Shown here: piece after piece, positions 10,933 through 20,378 of the stretch
Layout: every line of letters starts with the position of its first letter
Numbering within the stretch: position 1 is the first letter of the stretch
Assembly: GCA_018894105.1 (NCBI GenBank)
Contig: CM032117.1
Span: forward strand, 36,746,501 to 36,810,500
Direction of reading: 5' to 3'
DNA: 64,000 bases
Source of the DNA: Jacaranda mimosifolia
Taxonomy: Eukaryota; Streptophyta; Magnoliopsida; Lamiales; Bignoniaceae
Program-made: the position numbers and the translations under genes
The notes under the pieces: model-generated
What the model was told of the DNA's origin: nothing
Databases searched by the model: none
The model's input: only the letters and a program-made list of their open reading frames with translations

Positions 10933-11414
10933 TGATGCAACGAGTAACATTTGGGAGGAAAGAAAATAAAAAAGGACAAGCTATTGCATGAATAGCTTAA
11001 ATGAAAGAAAGCCTATTTATAATAAGCTTTAAAATAACTAAGAAAAGAGTCTTCGTCATAGAGAGAACACCAGAAATTTTATTTATGCTCAGTTGTGTCT
11101 CTCAAGCTACGTATATGATCCTATTTATAGTCATCCCAAAAATTCTGATTCTCTAATTGATAGAAATATGAAAAATTTATGTTTTTCTCAAAAGCACCTA
11201 ACTTCCTAAAAGATAATGTAAAATAACATCTAACTCCCTGAAAGACAATGTAAAATTTGAGATCTCAACTAATGTAATGTTTATCTAAAAAGAAAATCTA
11301 AAAGATAAAACTTATTATCTAAATGATAGACATCAAATATTTCCCATGTATATAATATTTCCCACAAGATAACTCCAAATATTTCAATCAAACTCCTCTC
11401 AAACTTCTATATAA
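10933..11414 (-). repeat. 5' LTR of the chromovirus-like element
   Basis: Partner of 8187-8666. On plus it starts TGATGCAACGAGT, the counterpart of TGATACAACACAT at the other LTR. The outer end has decayed (TATAA where the partner has TATCA). Confidence 0.88.
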
Positions 11415-11490
11415 CTACGCATAGAAACAAGAAAAGTGATAATACTAATGCTGTTGCTGTTGCTACTACTAAAAGGATGGAGAAAGAAAC

Positions 11491-11744
11491 CAGCGCATCT
11501 CTGGGCAGCAGCATCTTGCTAGCATATGAGCATCATCTGTCACATTCTGTCCTTGTTCTACGTTCATTAAGATCTGTAAAAGAAACTGACAATGCAATTA
11601 CCACGCCCAAACATAGAAAACACCAAGATTGTGTGAAACTTTTACTAAATTATACAACAATATAATTTTACCTGAATTGGCATGGCAATATTCTATATTT
11701 CATGCTTGCCGAAGCTCAGAGACCTCTTGCTCTAACTGCTCAAG
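11491..11744 (-). pseudogene. two-exon relic of an EVI5-like RabGAP/TBC gene
   Basis: Two minus-strand exon-like pieces are bounded by splice signals. The upstream piece (11744-11672) follows GCTTTAG and reads LEQLEQEVSELRQA, then shifts frame before NIAMPIQ and the donor CAG/GTAAAA. The downstream piece (11573-11491) follows TTTTACAG and reads ILMNVEQGQNVTDDAHMLA; a small deletion then shifts into QDAAAQRCA before a GT donor. Together they match the conserved C-terminal coiled coil found after the TBC domain in plant EVI5-like Rab GTPase-activating proteins, remembered as a VEQLEQEVSELRQAL ... VLMRVEQEQ ... EQDAAAQRYA pattern. The catalytic TBC domain is not seen. Both exons carry frameshifts, so this is a pseudogene or gene fragment. 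The identification is from memory of the family. Confidence 0.75.
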
Positions 11745-12460
11745 CTAAAGCCACAAACAGATGCTCACCTATCAAGTTGTATAATTCAAAAAGAAAAAAA
11801 AAATCCAAAATAAGAAAAATACACAGGCTAAATATGGATTAGATTTTAAATTAAAAGAGCGATCCTACCATTCCCACTTAATAATATATACTCTACACTC
11901 CATGTAAAATCCAATCCAATTTTATATTGAACCATATAAAAGTTTTACATCTCATGCAAATTAATCAAAGGCACTTGAGGATCGTCAAGGCACTCTCATA
12001 TTACCACAATCTTTCAGTCAACCGTCCAAAGGTAAACTCTTTCATCTATGTCTACATTGATAAGAATTCAGCTTTTAATAATACCAAAAGAATAAATCAA
12101 TAAACTTAGGGAATAGGGATGGAGGGAGAGATGGAGATTAATCTTTAAGGGGAGGAATCATGGATAACTAGCATGTACTAGTGAGCACGTTCTCATATAT
12201 TTTCTCAATAAGAACAATTGTAAAGAAGTGAAATGCGAGGGGTGGGGTGGGGGGTGGGTGGGGAGTACATATATATATATATAGCCACGATAGCATTGAA
12301 TCCATTGTCTAAACCAGATTGACTGCTTCAACTAGATCAAACATGGTTCTGGAATTAACTGAAGAGAAAAAGTTTTAGATAGGGTTCGCCCTTGAGGAGC
12401 AAGTTTCTTTGCAAGAAAACACTAATTTGAGATAATAACAGTGCAATAGAGGCAAAAGAA
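11745..12460. other. intergenic or intronic sequence with G-rich and (AT)n tracts
   Basis: No coding match found. Holds a G-rich tract at 12238-12265 (runs of GGGGTGGGG type) directly followed by (AT)n at 12269-12284. It may be intron of the RabGAP relic, since it lies upstream of its exons on the minus strand. Confidence 0.5.
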
Positions 12461-12463
12461 ACC

Positions 12464-12890
12464 TTTTTTTTTTTTTCCTTGAAAAAAATAGTAGCATAGG
12501 CTACTCCTATCTTTATTTTATTAATTAAGAAAAATTGAGTACATCTGCTTTGTGGAAGAGACTTCCACCTGAGATTATACAGTTATATTTGAATGCTTTG
12601 TGTTACATCATTGACATATAATATGTGGAAGGCCATGCTTTTAAGTTCTAATGAGGCTTTTGATGTATCCTTGAAGGTCAAGCACATGAGGCTCTCGTGT
12701 GTTGCAAGCAATGTTGGTTAAATGATCCGCCACTTGATTTCCCTCGCGGTGAATTTGGGTGATGCAAACTTGAAGAGTTGACATAACCGGCTTGATTCTC
12801 CACAGGCGCTAGGTATACCTTGGGCCACGTTGATTTGGAATGATCAGTTGAATAAAATGTGTCGCGTCTACCTTCAGCCATACTTTAGAT
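12464..12890 (-). mobile_element. 5'-truncated LINE with RNase H-like fragment and poly-A tail
   Basis: The minus strand reads WRIKPVMSTLQVCITQIH followed by REGNQVADHLTNIACNT (about 12810-12690). That is the end of the RNase H-like domain carried by plant LINE ORF2 proteins, with the usual REGNxxAD motif. Downstream on that strand lies about 200 bp of 3' sequence and then a poly-A tail, seen on plus as the T-run at 12464-12478. The 5' end is lost near 12890 and no clear TSD was found. Confidence 0.78.
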
Positions 12891-13375
12891 ACTCTAATAT
12901 CTTGGCACAAATTTAATAAGATACGAGCTATTAATGTAAAATTTTTTATTTATATATTGAAATTTATTAAATTTAATTTCAAAAGATAAATAGTTAATTT
13001 TATTTAATACCCTAATATTTATTAATGCACAAATTACATATCGCCAAATATCAAGGTGAAGTGTCACAACTGATGAAATCAAATCTCGTAATCTAAAAGT
13101 GTTAGACTAACCAAGTTGCGACGTTGCCATATTCAAGTATATGGACCAATCAAGTTAAAATAATGTTTGGTATTGTCTCTTAGATAATGTAAATATGGAA
13201 GAGATAAATATCGAATTTTTTTTAGCCATATGAAGGTCTCTTGCTCAAACATCTATATGAAGGGACGATCAAGGCTCATTCAAGATACATATATACATAC
13301 TCAAAAGAAGCATACACTTAGAGAAGTACAAGCTCGCATATCGAGTCCAAGCCTCCAAGTCTAAGAGTCAAGTCT
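12891..13375. other. AT-rich spacer, nothing recognised
   Basis: Short AT-rich open frames only. No transposon termini or coding matches identified. Confidence 0.5.
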
Positions 13376-13379
13376 CCAA

Positions 13380-14350
13380 GTTTGCGATTGCTTGTGGAGA
13401 AGATCTCGAAACTCAATATCTCTAAAACAGGAAAAAATGAGAAGCTATGATTAATTGTCAAACCCATCTCATTTCTTTAAGAAAAAAGAAGTCAGGCCAT
13501 CCTCTCTCTTATCCCACTTTTATCTATCTCCTCTATCATTTGTCTCAATTTTTACATTTTTAATAATTTACGTTTTTACAAACCAAATTAATGTCTAAAT
13601 TCAATAAGTTAGTTTAATTAATATCTTTTTTGGAAACTTTAAAAAGTTATTCATTCAAACAAATATGATTTTTATTTACAGAAATTTATTCTTAATTTAC
13701 ATTTTTGTTGGTGATATATTGTTGAAATTTTTTGAAATTTAATTTCCACCTTAACATGTAATTGACTTATTGTAAATTTTTAAATCTTGAAACCTTATTC
13801 GCGAAAAAAGAATTTGAACAATGAAAAAAAATTCATGAAATAAAAAATATTTTTACGGTGAAATATTTTTTTAAAATTTTTTTATGATGAAAATAAATTT
13901 TTATTATTTTTAACGAAATATAGAATTTGAATAACAAAAATTTGAAATTTATTCTTATCATTTTTTAATTAATATCATTAATTTGAAACTTATTAAAACT
14001 AAATTCACAAAAATCTACAAAAACTTCTCTTAGTTAGAATTTAATTTTACTCAATTTAGAAAATATTTGATTGTTCATTTTGTAATAAATTATCAAAAAT
14101 ATGAAATATATTAAATTTATCTTTTATTTAAAAATTTTTGTACAACTATTCTCAATTTCAAACAAATCAAAAATACAAATCTCAATCACATCACATCACC
14201 ATAATCATTACACTTTATCTCACAACCAATCACAACCCATTTCTCATTCTCATATCTCTCAAATACGAAAACAATCCCCAAATCTCATGAACATAAAAAA
14301 TAAAGCATTGCCCCACAAGCAATTACAATCCAAGTCTCCAAATCCAGGAC
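13380..14350. repeat. element bounded by inverted ATTGCTTGTG-type termini (copy A)
   Basis: Near the left end is TTTGCGATTGCTTGTGGAG (13387-13405). At the right end, read as the reverse complement, is GATTGTAATTGCTTGTGGGG, giving an inverted pair about 930 bp apart. The right 500 bp is related, in inverse orientation, to 16660-17120. No transposase is present. The terminal sequence recalls Tourist/PIF-type elements, but I saw no clear 3-bp TSD, so the class is uncertain. Confidence 0.5.
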
Positions 14351-15546
14351 TCAACTGTTGGAATAGTGCCTGGCAAGCCAATAGGATTGACCTTGTAAAG
14401 CAATTTCCTTGTAAAAACAATCTTGATTGAATGCTATTCTTTATATGGCTATCTTCATCTTATGCTCTTTATTTCTTTACTTGCATTTGGATGAAGCCCT
14501 TAGATCACTTATGACTATGGGATTTGGTTTGATAACCATAGAATAAGTCTTACACGGTTGTGATGTTAAATCTTTCAAGTTATAGGATCTTACGAGACGG
14601 GACATCTAAGATCCGGATAGACTTACACTAATGATGCAAAAATTCAAGAGTTGGATATTGCTCCATTCCATGAGCAACCATATGAGATATGGGTGCATGT
14701 TAGTGGGTGCTTGTTAGAGAATATGGCACTGAAGGCCCACCGAAAAATCCACTAGATAGCCGTTGTGGCAAGTCGGTAGTGGCGAATTCTCTAGCTTGCA
14801 CTAGTGCATATTATTAGTCCTTTGATCTGAGGATCCATGGTAACCTTATGTTTGGTCCTCATTCTTTGACTCTTCCTTGACCACTTAACGGGTCTTTCAG
14901 GTTGAGGTTGGGTATGAGCTACTTAGTATGGAGGTTTGTGAGATTCAAGATGAAATCTAACTCCTCGCTTTTGTGAAGGGCGAGTACATCTCCTATGTAT
15001 TCTATAATGATCGATTCCAAGAAATCCTTCCGCAAGGTGGTGTGACAATTTGGAAAGGAGTTTTTCAAAGATGAGGTCACACAAGGGAATCGAACATTGG
15101 GAATAGAGACATAGTATCAAGGCTATTAGGGAGCTGACAAATACCTTGCCCTAGGCCTCTTTCGAGAGATAGGAGACGAAATGACCGTATTTGTATGGTA
15201 AGCGTAGAGCTATAATGATTCTCCAAAAGCATTCGTTTCGGCCATTACTTGGGCTCCATGGGCTTGAGGTTGGACATATACCATGGAGATTAGGTACTCT
15301 TCAATTAATGAGATTAATTGAATTGAGTTGATTAGTTTAAAAGTTGTTTTAAACTATAATGAATATATGATATTCAAAAGTTACAGGAGTTGTGAGTCCA
15401 TGTCTAATGAATGGTAGAATCTATTAGGTCACACAAAAAAGCCAATTAGGTCACCTCCTAATTATTGGAGCAATTTTCTAAGAGTTAGACAATCACTCCA
15501 AGGTGACCGATTTTTAGGTGCCATTTTGAAGGTCAAATTTTGGCTT

Positions 15547-15758
15547 GATTAATTTAAGTGTTAAATTAATCAACTAATTTAAGGATTTAAATTAGACAAA
15601 TAATTAAGAAGTTAATTATTTGGTGTGAAGTGACCATCAATTGGTCAAGTTAATTTAAGGAGTTAAATTAACTAAAGTGAGCTTAAGAGTTACGCTTAAT
15701 TGACTTAAGTGTTAAGTCAAAGGTTAATTAATTAAGTTAAAGTGTTTAATTTAATTAA
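15547..15758 (+). other. array of eight tandem short hairpins in the LTR U3
   Basis: Consecutive inverted repeats, nearly without spacers. 15547-15571: 11-bp stem GATTAATTTAA, loop GTG. 15574-15595: 9-bp stem CTAATTTAA, loop GGAT. 15598-15621: 10-bp stem AAATAATTAA, loop GAAG. 15631-15647: 6-bp stem TGACCA. 15648-15673: 11-bp stem AGTTAATTTAA, loop GGAG. Near 15680-15697: AGCTTAA, one mismatch. 15700-15720: 9-bp stem TTGACTTAA, loop GTG. 15725-15758: about 15 bp with a G-T pair, loop GTG. It lies about 215 bp upstream of the TATA box. Function unknown. Confidence 0.85.
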
Positions 15759-15970
15759 TGAGAAGAATTCATTTTGGAGGAAAAATTCAAATGAAATGTT
15801 CATTTGAATTAAGCATCTTAGTTAACTTGAAATTAGATTTTAAATATAATTGAAATGCACATGAAATTCAAATGAGATTTGAATTCAAATTTGCCACCTT
15901 GGCACCCCACTTAGCCCCCCCCCTCCTTCATGGAAGGTGTGATGCCACCTTGGCCTCACACCATCCAACA

Positions 15971-15987
15971 TCTATATATAGATATAG
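15971..15987 (+). promoter_or_regulatory. TATA region of the copia LTR
   Basis: TCTATATATAGATATAG lies about 1.6 kb into the 2.2-kb LTR. A near-palindromic CTATATATAGATATAG core recurs at the same place in the other copies, marking the U3/R boundary just downstream. Confidence 0.65.
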
Positions 15988-16599
15988 ATGAGAGAGGAAT
16001 CAGCCATAACACAAAAGGTGTAAAGAATTAGATTCTTTGCAATTCCCTCCAAAACCTCCTCGAAGCATTGCATTATGTATTGAAGCTTTACTTAGTTTTT
16101 CTTCTCCCACCTCAAAATTTGGCCTTCACCATAGTAATTCTACTTGCTTTCTCCTGCTAAAAGTGAGTGGAATTTGGAGGATCGATTCGTGTGTGGATCA
16201 TATCAATAGAGGCAAAGCATTTGATTTGCTAACTTTGGAGATCCACTGGAACAGAGCAGTCATTTGCTAAATTTTTTTCAAGCGATCCAGATCTAGTTTT
16301 GCTCTAAATTTTTTATAGCAATTTCCTCAAGGGGTTAATAATTTTCAAATTTTTTTGCGTGATTTTTGGAGTATTTTAACCGAGGAAAAAGTTGCTATTA
16401 ATCCGTTGTGCTAGAGCTTGCCAAATTCTGGATTGGTGAAGTGTTCACCATCACAACCTTGGAAATTTACTTTTTGAGGTAGTTCTCCAACTAAATCTAA
16501 ATTCCTGGTATGATTAGATCCTTGGTAAGCTGTAAGCACTAGTTATTTATGAGCTTTTGAAATTTGATAATTGGATCCTAGTAGCTTACTTCATCAATC

Positions 16600-17120
16600 T
16601 CAAGTCTCTAATTCCAATACTTAAGTCTTTGAAGCTTCAAGTTCAAGATGCTAGTCTTTAAGGCTGTGATTGCTTGTGAGACAATGCTTCATTTTCCATG
16701 CTTATGAGAGATTAGGGTTGTTTTGGTGTTTTAGAGATATGAATTGGGAAATGAGGTTGTGATTAGTTGGGAGATAAAATGTAATGATCATGGTGATGTG
16801 ATGGATTGATGCGATGTGAGGTCATGATTGATTGTGAGATTGTGTGTGAGATATGTTTGAGAGAATGAGAATATTTTATGAGTTTTAATTTTTTTGATTT
16901 GTTTTGGATTCAGATTAATAAAAAATTTAAAACAATAGATAAATTTAATAATTTTAGAAATTATTTAAAAATGGACAGTAAATTATTTTATTGATTTAGG
17001 AAAATGAAGTTCCAACTAGGAAAACAATATTTTTTTGTTTTATATTGTGAATTAAATTTTAACTAATCTCATATTAATCGAATTAGTTAGAAAATTTATT
17101 TTTATTTATTTATTTATTTA
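16600..17120. repeat. inverted relative of copy A (copy B)
   Basis: GGCTGTGATTGCTTGTGAGA at 16663 onward is followed by about 450 bp aligning to the reverse complement of 14355-13900, for example TGATCATGGTGATGTGATG against TGATTATGGTGATGTGATG. With copy A it forms a large inverted pair around the solo LTR. No right terminus was found. Confidence 0.65.
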
Positions 17121-17945
17121 TAAAATAATTTAAAAGATGGTTAATAGGAGAAAAGTAACCAAACCTACTTTATGTTTAAAGTTTAGTCCCCATTTGATTT
17201 TTTTTTTTTTGTCTGCACTTCCTTTCAAAAAATTTTCTTTTGAGTTCACTCCCCACTTGAGTGAAAAAGACCAAAAAAACCTCTTACTTAAATTGAAAAT
17301 AAAAAGAAACCCTCTTTCACCTACTTAAATACAGTTTTAGCCATCATACCCATGTTTTTTCTTGACGCTTTCAAACAAAGAACAACCTCCTCCCCACATT
17401 ATTCTTCCTCTTTCCTCCATTTTTAGAAACTGAAAACTCACCTCTATAATTGAAGACGCATCTTCGACTTCTTCTGCTGCAATGACTCGCCTTATTCTCT
17501 CTTCCCCTTCTATGGAGCAGATATTCCTCCATTCAATGTCTTACCCAAACTAGAAAGGTTTGCATTTTTGCCTTCATTTCCAAAGCCTACAAGGTAAATT
17601 ATGTAATTTATGTTATTTTTTTACTAAAACAATGAATGAATTTTCATATGTTTCTTTTATTTTCTCCTTGTTTTATCTTGGTTGTAATTATTTTACACCT
17701 AATTTTGATATATATGGTTCACACACAATTAGTCTCTTGTTTTATTAAAAAAGCCCCTTATGTTAATTTTTTTGTACTTGAATATTGTCAATTTATACTT
17801 TATTGTTGTCTTAATTGTATGTTTTGATTATCCATTATCTATATTTAGTAATTATATAATTCATATAAATTGTTGTGTATATTAGTTGTTTGCAACTAAA
17901 GTTTATGGATATGATCTAATTTATGGTGTGTACAAAAGATATAAA
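17121..17945. other. unidentified AT-rich sequence
   Basis: Includes a T-run (17200-17212) and a pyrimidine-rich stretch at 17340-17420 followed by moderately GC-rich sequence to 17540, reminiscent of a 5' untranslated region. No protein match recognised in the short open frames. Confidence 0.4.
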
Positions 17946-18170
17946 TTGTGAGTTGCAGTACAGAATACCTCCAATTCATCAATATTGTATGTAAGTTTTT
18001 TGGTACAAAAATGCAAACTTTCAGTATTTAAATTGTGAGTTGCAATATATAAAACATCCAATTCAATATTTTATGCAAGTTTTTTGGTACCAAAATTCAA
18101 ACTTTCAGTGTTTAAATTGTGAGTTATAGTTCCAAAACCTCCAATTTAATACTTATGTAGTTATGTATTT
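17946..18170 (+). repeat. tandem repeat, unit 84-87 bp, about 2.6 copies
   Basis: Units start with TTGTGAGTTGCAGT or TTGTGAGTTATAGT at 17946, 18033 and 18117. Each contains CCTCCAATT, GCAAGTTTTTTGGTAC and CAAACTTTCAG. The third unit is partial. Confidence 0.88.
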
Positions 18171-18224
18171 TCCTCTTGTTTGTAGAAATAATGGATAGAA
18201 CTTGCAGACCTGAGCAGCAAACAA

Positions 18225-18434
18225 ATGAAGGTAATGGAGACTCCGACCTATATTCTTGCTGCTCGTTGGGATACTTTAAAAATGTTATTCAGGGCTGATA
18301 AATATTCTATAGACGCGTATCGAGCACATATTGCTGCAAAAATTTTGACTGATGAGCATGGTTTGTTGTGTAGTATAATATTCCTCAAAGTCGATATTTT
18401 TCTATCAATTTGCAGTATCATTCTTGGTATATAA
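18225..18434 (+). CDS. unrecognised 69-residue open frame
   Basis: Reads MKVMETPTYILAARWDTLKM, then a short segment with AYRAHIAAKILTDEHG. Composition is more protein-like than most frames here, and GTTATGTATTTTCCTCTTGTTTGTAG just upstream (ending 18186) could be a 3' splice site. I do not recognise a family. It could be an exon of a transposon or host gene cut off by the copia nest that starts at 18491. Low confidence that it is coding. Confidence 0.25.
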   Translation: MKVMETPTYILAARWDTLKMLFRADKYSIDAYRAHIAAKILTDEHGLLCSIIFLKVDIFLSICSIILGI

Positions 18435-18490
18435 GAGATTAAGTAGAATAAGTGGAAATCATGCATTTACCACATTTGCACACCAATTAT

Positions 18491-20234
18491 TGAAGGTAGG
18501 AGTACGCCAAGGATCCAATTATAAAACCACAAAAAGATTAAATAAAACTTGTCTACTCCACATCCAAGGATCTAATCATGCATTTAATGAGGATTTAGGT
18601 CAGAAAATTACCTTGAATGCTAAATCCAAAGGTAGAACAAGAAAATTCCTATGACTTCTTTAAAAAGAACAATTAGTGCACAACAGAGAGGCACCAACAC
18701 TTGACCCCTTTCTCAACTCAAAATTTGCTAAAACTTTACAGAGAATACCTCAACACATATAGGAAGTTGCTGCAAAATTTTTAGCCCAATTAGGTCTCCA
18801 GAAGTCCTCCAAATCAGCTTTGAAAAACAGAGGACAACAATGGTTCTTCAAGAGCACAAGCCCCCCTAAATGTTGAGCCTCTAATGTTATAATCCACACA
18901 CCCAAGGAGAGCTCAAATCCACCTCAAATTGGCTAAAAAGTGAGACTAGGAAGAAGAAGGATGGGCAATTTTAGGAGAAGAGGAGAGGAATCTGGTATAG
19001 AGAGTGTGAAACTTCAACACATGAGTGAATCACACTTTTGGAGGGAAAATGGGAATCTTGCTTAGCTTATCCCTCATGGCCAACCACTCTCTCTCTCTCT
19101 CTATATATATATAGACTGGTGTGATGCTGGTTGGCATCACGCCACCTATGAGGTAGTTGCCAACTTAGCAACCAACTTGCCAACTAGCTAACCATGTCAC
19201 ATGCATTTAGATTTAATTTGTATCTACATTTCATCTCATGAAATGTAATTCAAATTAATCCTAAATTAATTTTAAATGAACTACTTCATTTGAATTTCCC
19301 TCCAAAACTAAATTTTAATTTTAATTAAATTAACTTTTTAATTTAATTAATTGGTTTGACTTAACTCCTTAAGTCAACTAACTTAACTCTTTTAGTTAAA
19401 TGGTGTCAACCTAACTCTTTAACTTGACTTGACTAATTAATTGTCATATGGCACCAATTAGATTAACATTTTAATTTAATTGGTATAATTTAACTCCTTA
19501 AATTATTTTTATTAATTTAACAATTAAATTAATCAAGCCAAGATGACCAAAAACTAGTTAAGAGATTTCTCCTCCAAATATCGCCAAGGTGAACTTTCTA
19601 ATTCTTTAGAAAATTCCTCCTATCAAGTAGAACTTTCTTTAGGCTTTTGTGTGTGACCCATTAGGTTCTCCTATTCATTAGACATGGGCTCACAACTAAT
19701 TGTGATATTTTGAATATCTAAATATTCACATTAGTTGAAACTCCTTTAAACTAATAACTCTTTCAATTAATCTCCGTTAATTGAAGAATACCCAATCTCC
19801 ATTGTTGATGTCTAGCAACTAGCCCATGGAGCCTAACTAATCGGTTGAAATGAATATGCACTTAATGTACCATTCTAGCTCTACGATTGCTATGCAAATA
19901 CAGTCCTTCCATTTTCTATCTCCCGAAAGAGGCCTAGGGCAAGATATTTGTCGTCTTCCCAATAACCTCAATAACTATGTTTCTAATATCAATGCTCGAT
20001 TCCCCTTTATGACCTCATCCTTGAAAAAGGTCTTTTTCAAATTGCCATACTACTTTGCACAAGAATTTATTGGAACCGATCATTATAGAATATATAAGAG
20101 ATGCACTTGCCTTTCACAATGACGAGGAGACAGATCTCATATTGGATCTTACAAACCTCCATGGCCAAGTAACTTATATCCAATCTCAACCCGGATGACC
20201 AGCTACGTGGTTGGGGAAGAGTTAATGTGCGAGG
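18491..20234 (-). repeat. 3' LTR of the outer copia, right-end segment
   Basis: Opens on plus with TGAAGGTAGGAGTACGCC, matching the 49506 LTR end. It contains a (CT)n/(TA)n stretch at 19088-19112 at the TATA position and the hairpin array near 19310-19545. It stops at the plus-strand TGTTGG at 20235 and resumes at 41016 after a 32-bp duplication. Confidence 0.85.
20203..20234. repeat. left copy of a 32-bp duplication flanking the inserted copia
   Basis: CTACGTGGTTGGGGAAGAGT then TAATGTGCGAGG. Its partner is 41016-41047; they differ at four positions, all transitions. Copia integration normally duplicates 5 bp, so this is not a normal TSD. Confidence 0.85.
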
Positions 20235-20378
20235 TGTTGGAATAGTGTCCGACAAGCCAATTAGATTGGACTTGGAAAGCTATTTCCTTGTAAAACAATC
20301 TTGATTGAATGATTTTCTTTATATGGACATCTTTATCTTATGCTCTTTATTACTTCACTCACATTTGGATGAAGCCCT
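20235..20378 (+). repeat. 5' LTR of the plus-strand copia, first segment
   Basis: Opens TGTTGGAATAGTGTCCGAC and runs to GGATGAAGCCCT, where the minus-strand copia interrupts. The sequence resumes at 30587 with TAGGTCACTC, as in other LTR copies (GCCCTTAGATCACT). Confidence 0.9.

Larger units (their letters stand above)
8187..11414 (-). mobile_element. internally deleted chromovirus-like Ty3/gypsy element
   Basis: Two direct repeats of about 480 bp (8187-8666 and 10933-11414) flank a 2.27-kb interior. On the minus strand the order is 5' LTR, PBS, gag, zinc knuckle, protease, then directly the integrase C-terminus, PPT and 3' LTR. RT, RNase H and the integrase core are absent. The flanking 5-mers are CTATG (8182-8186) and CTACG (11415-11419), a TSD with one transition. 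It inserted next to, and probably into, the RabGAP relic locus. Confidence 0.9.
14351..16598 (+). mobile_element. solo LTR of the long-LTR copia subfamily 1
   Basis: The LTR is 14356-16593 (2238 bp): it opens TGTTGGAATAGTGCC and closes CTTACTTCA. It is flanked by TCAAC (14351-14355) and TCAAT (16594-16598), a 5-bp TSD with one transition. No PBS or PPT adjoins it, so it is the product of LTR-LTR recombination. It matches the LTRs of the copia elements further right along its whole length. It contains the U3 hairpin array and TATA region listed separately. Confidence 0.93.

Noticed and set aside
14923..15120. Antisense U3 open frame (also 57747-57962 and 39437-39640)
   Set aside because: Antisense to the element; similarity is explained by LTR homology, and the frame varies in length among copies.
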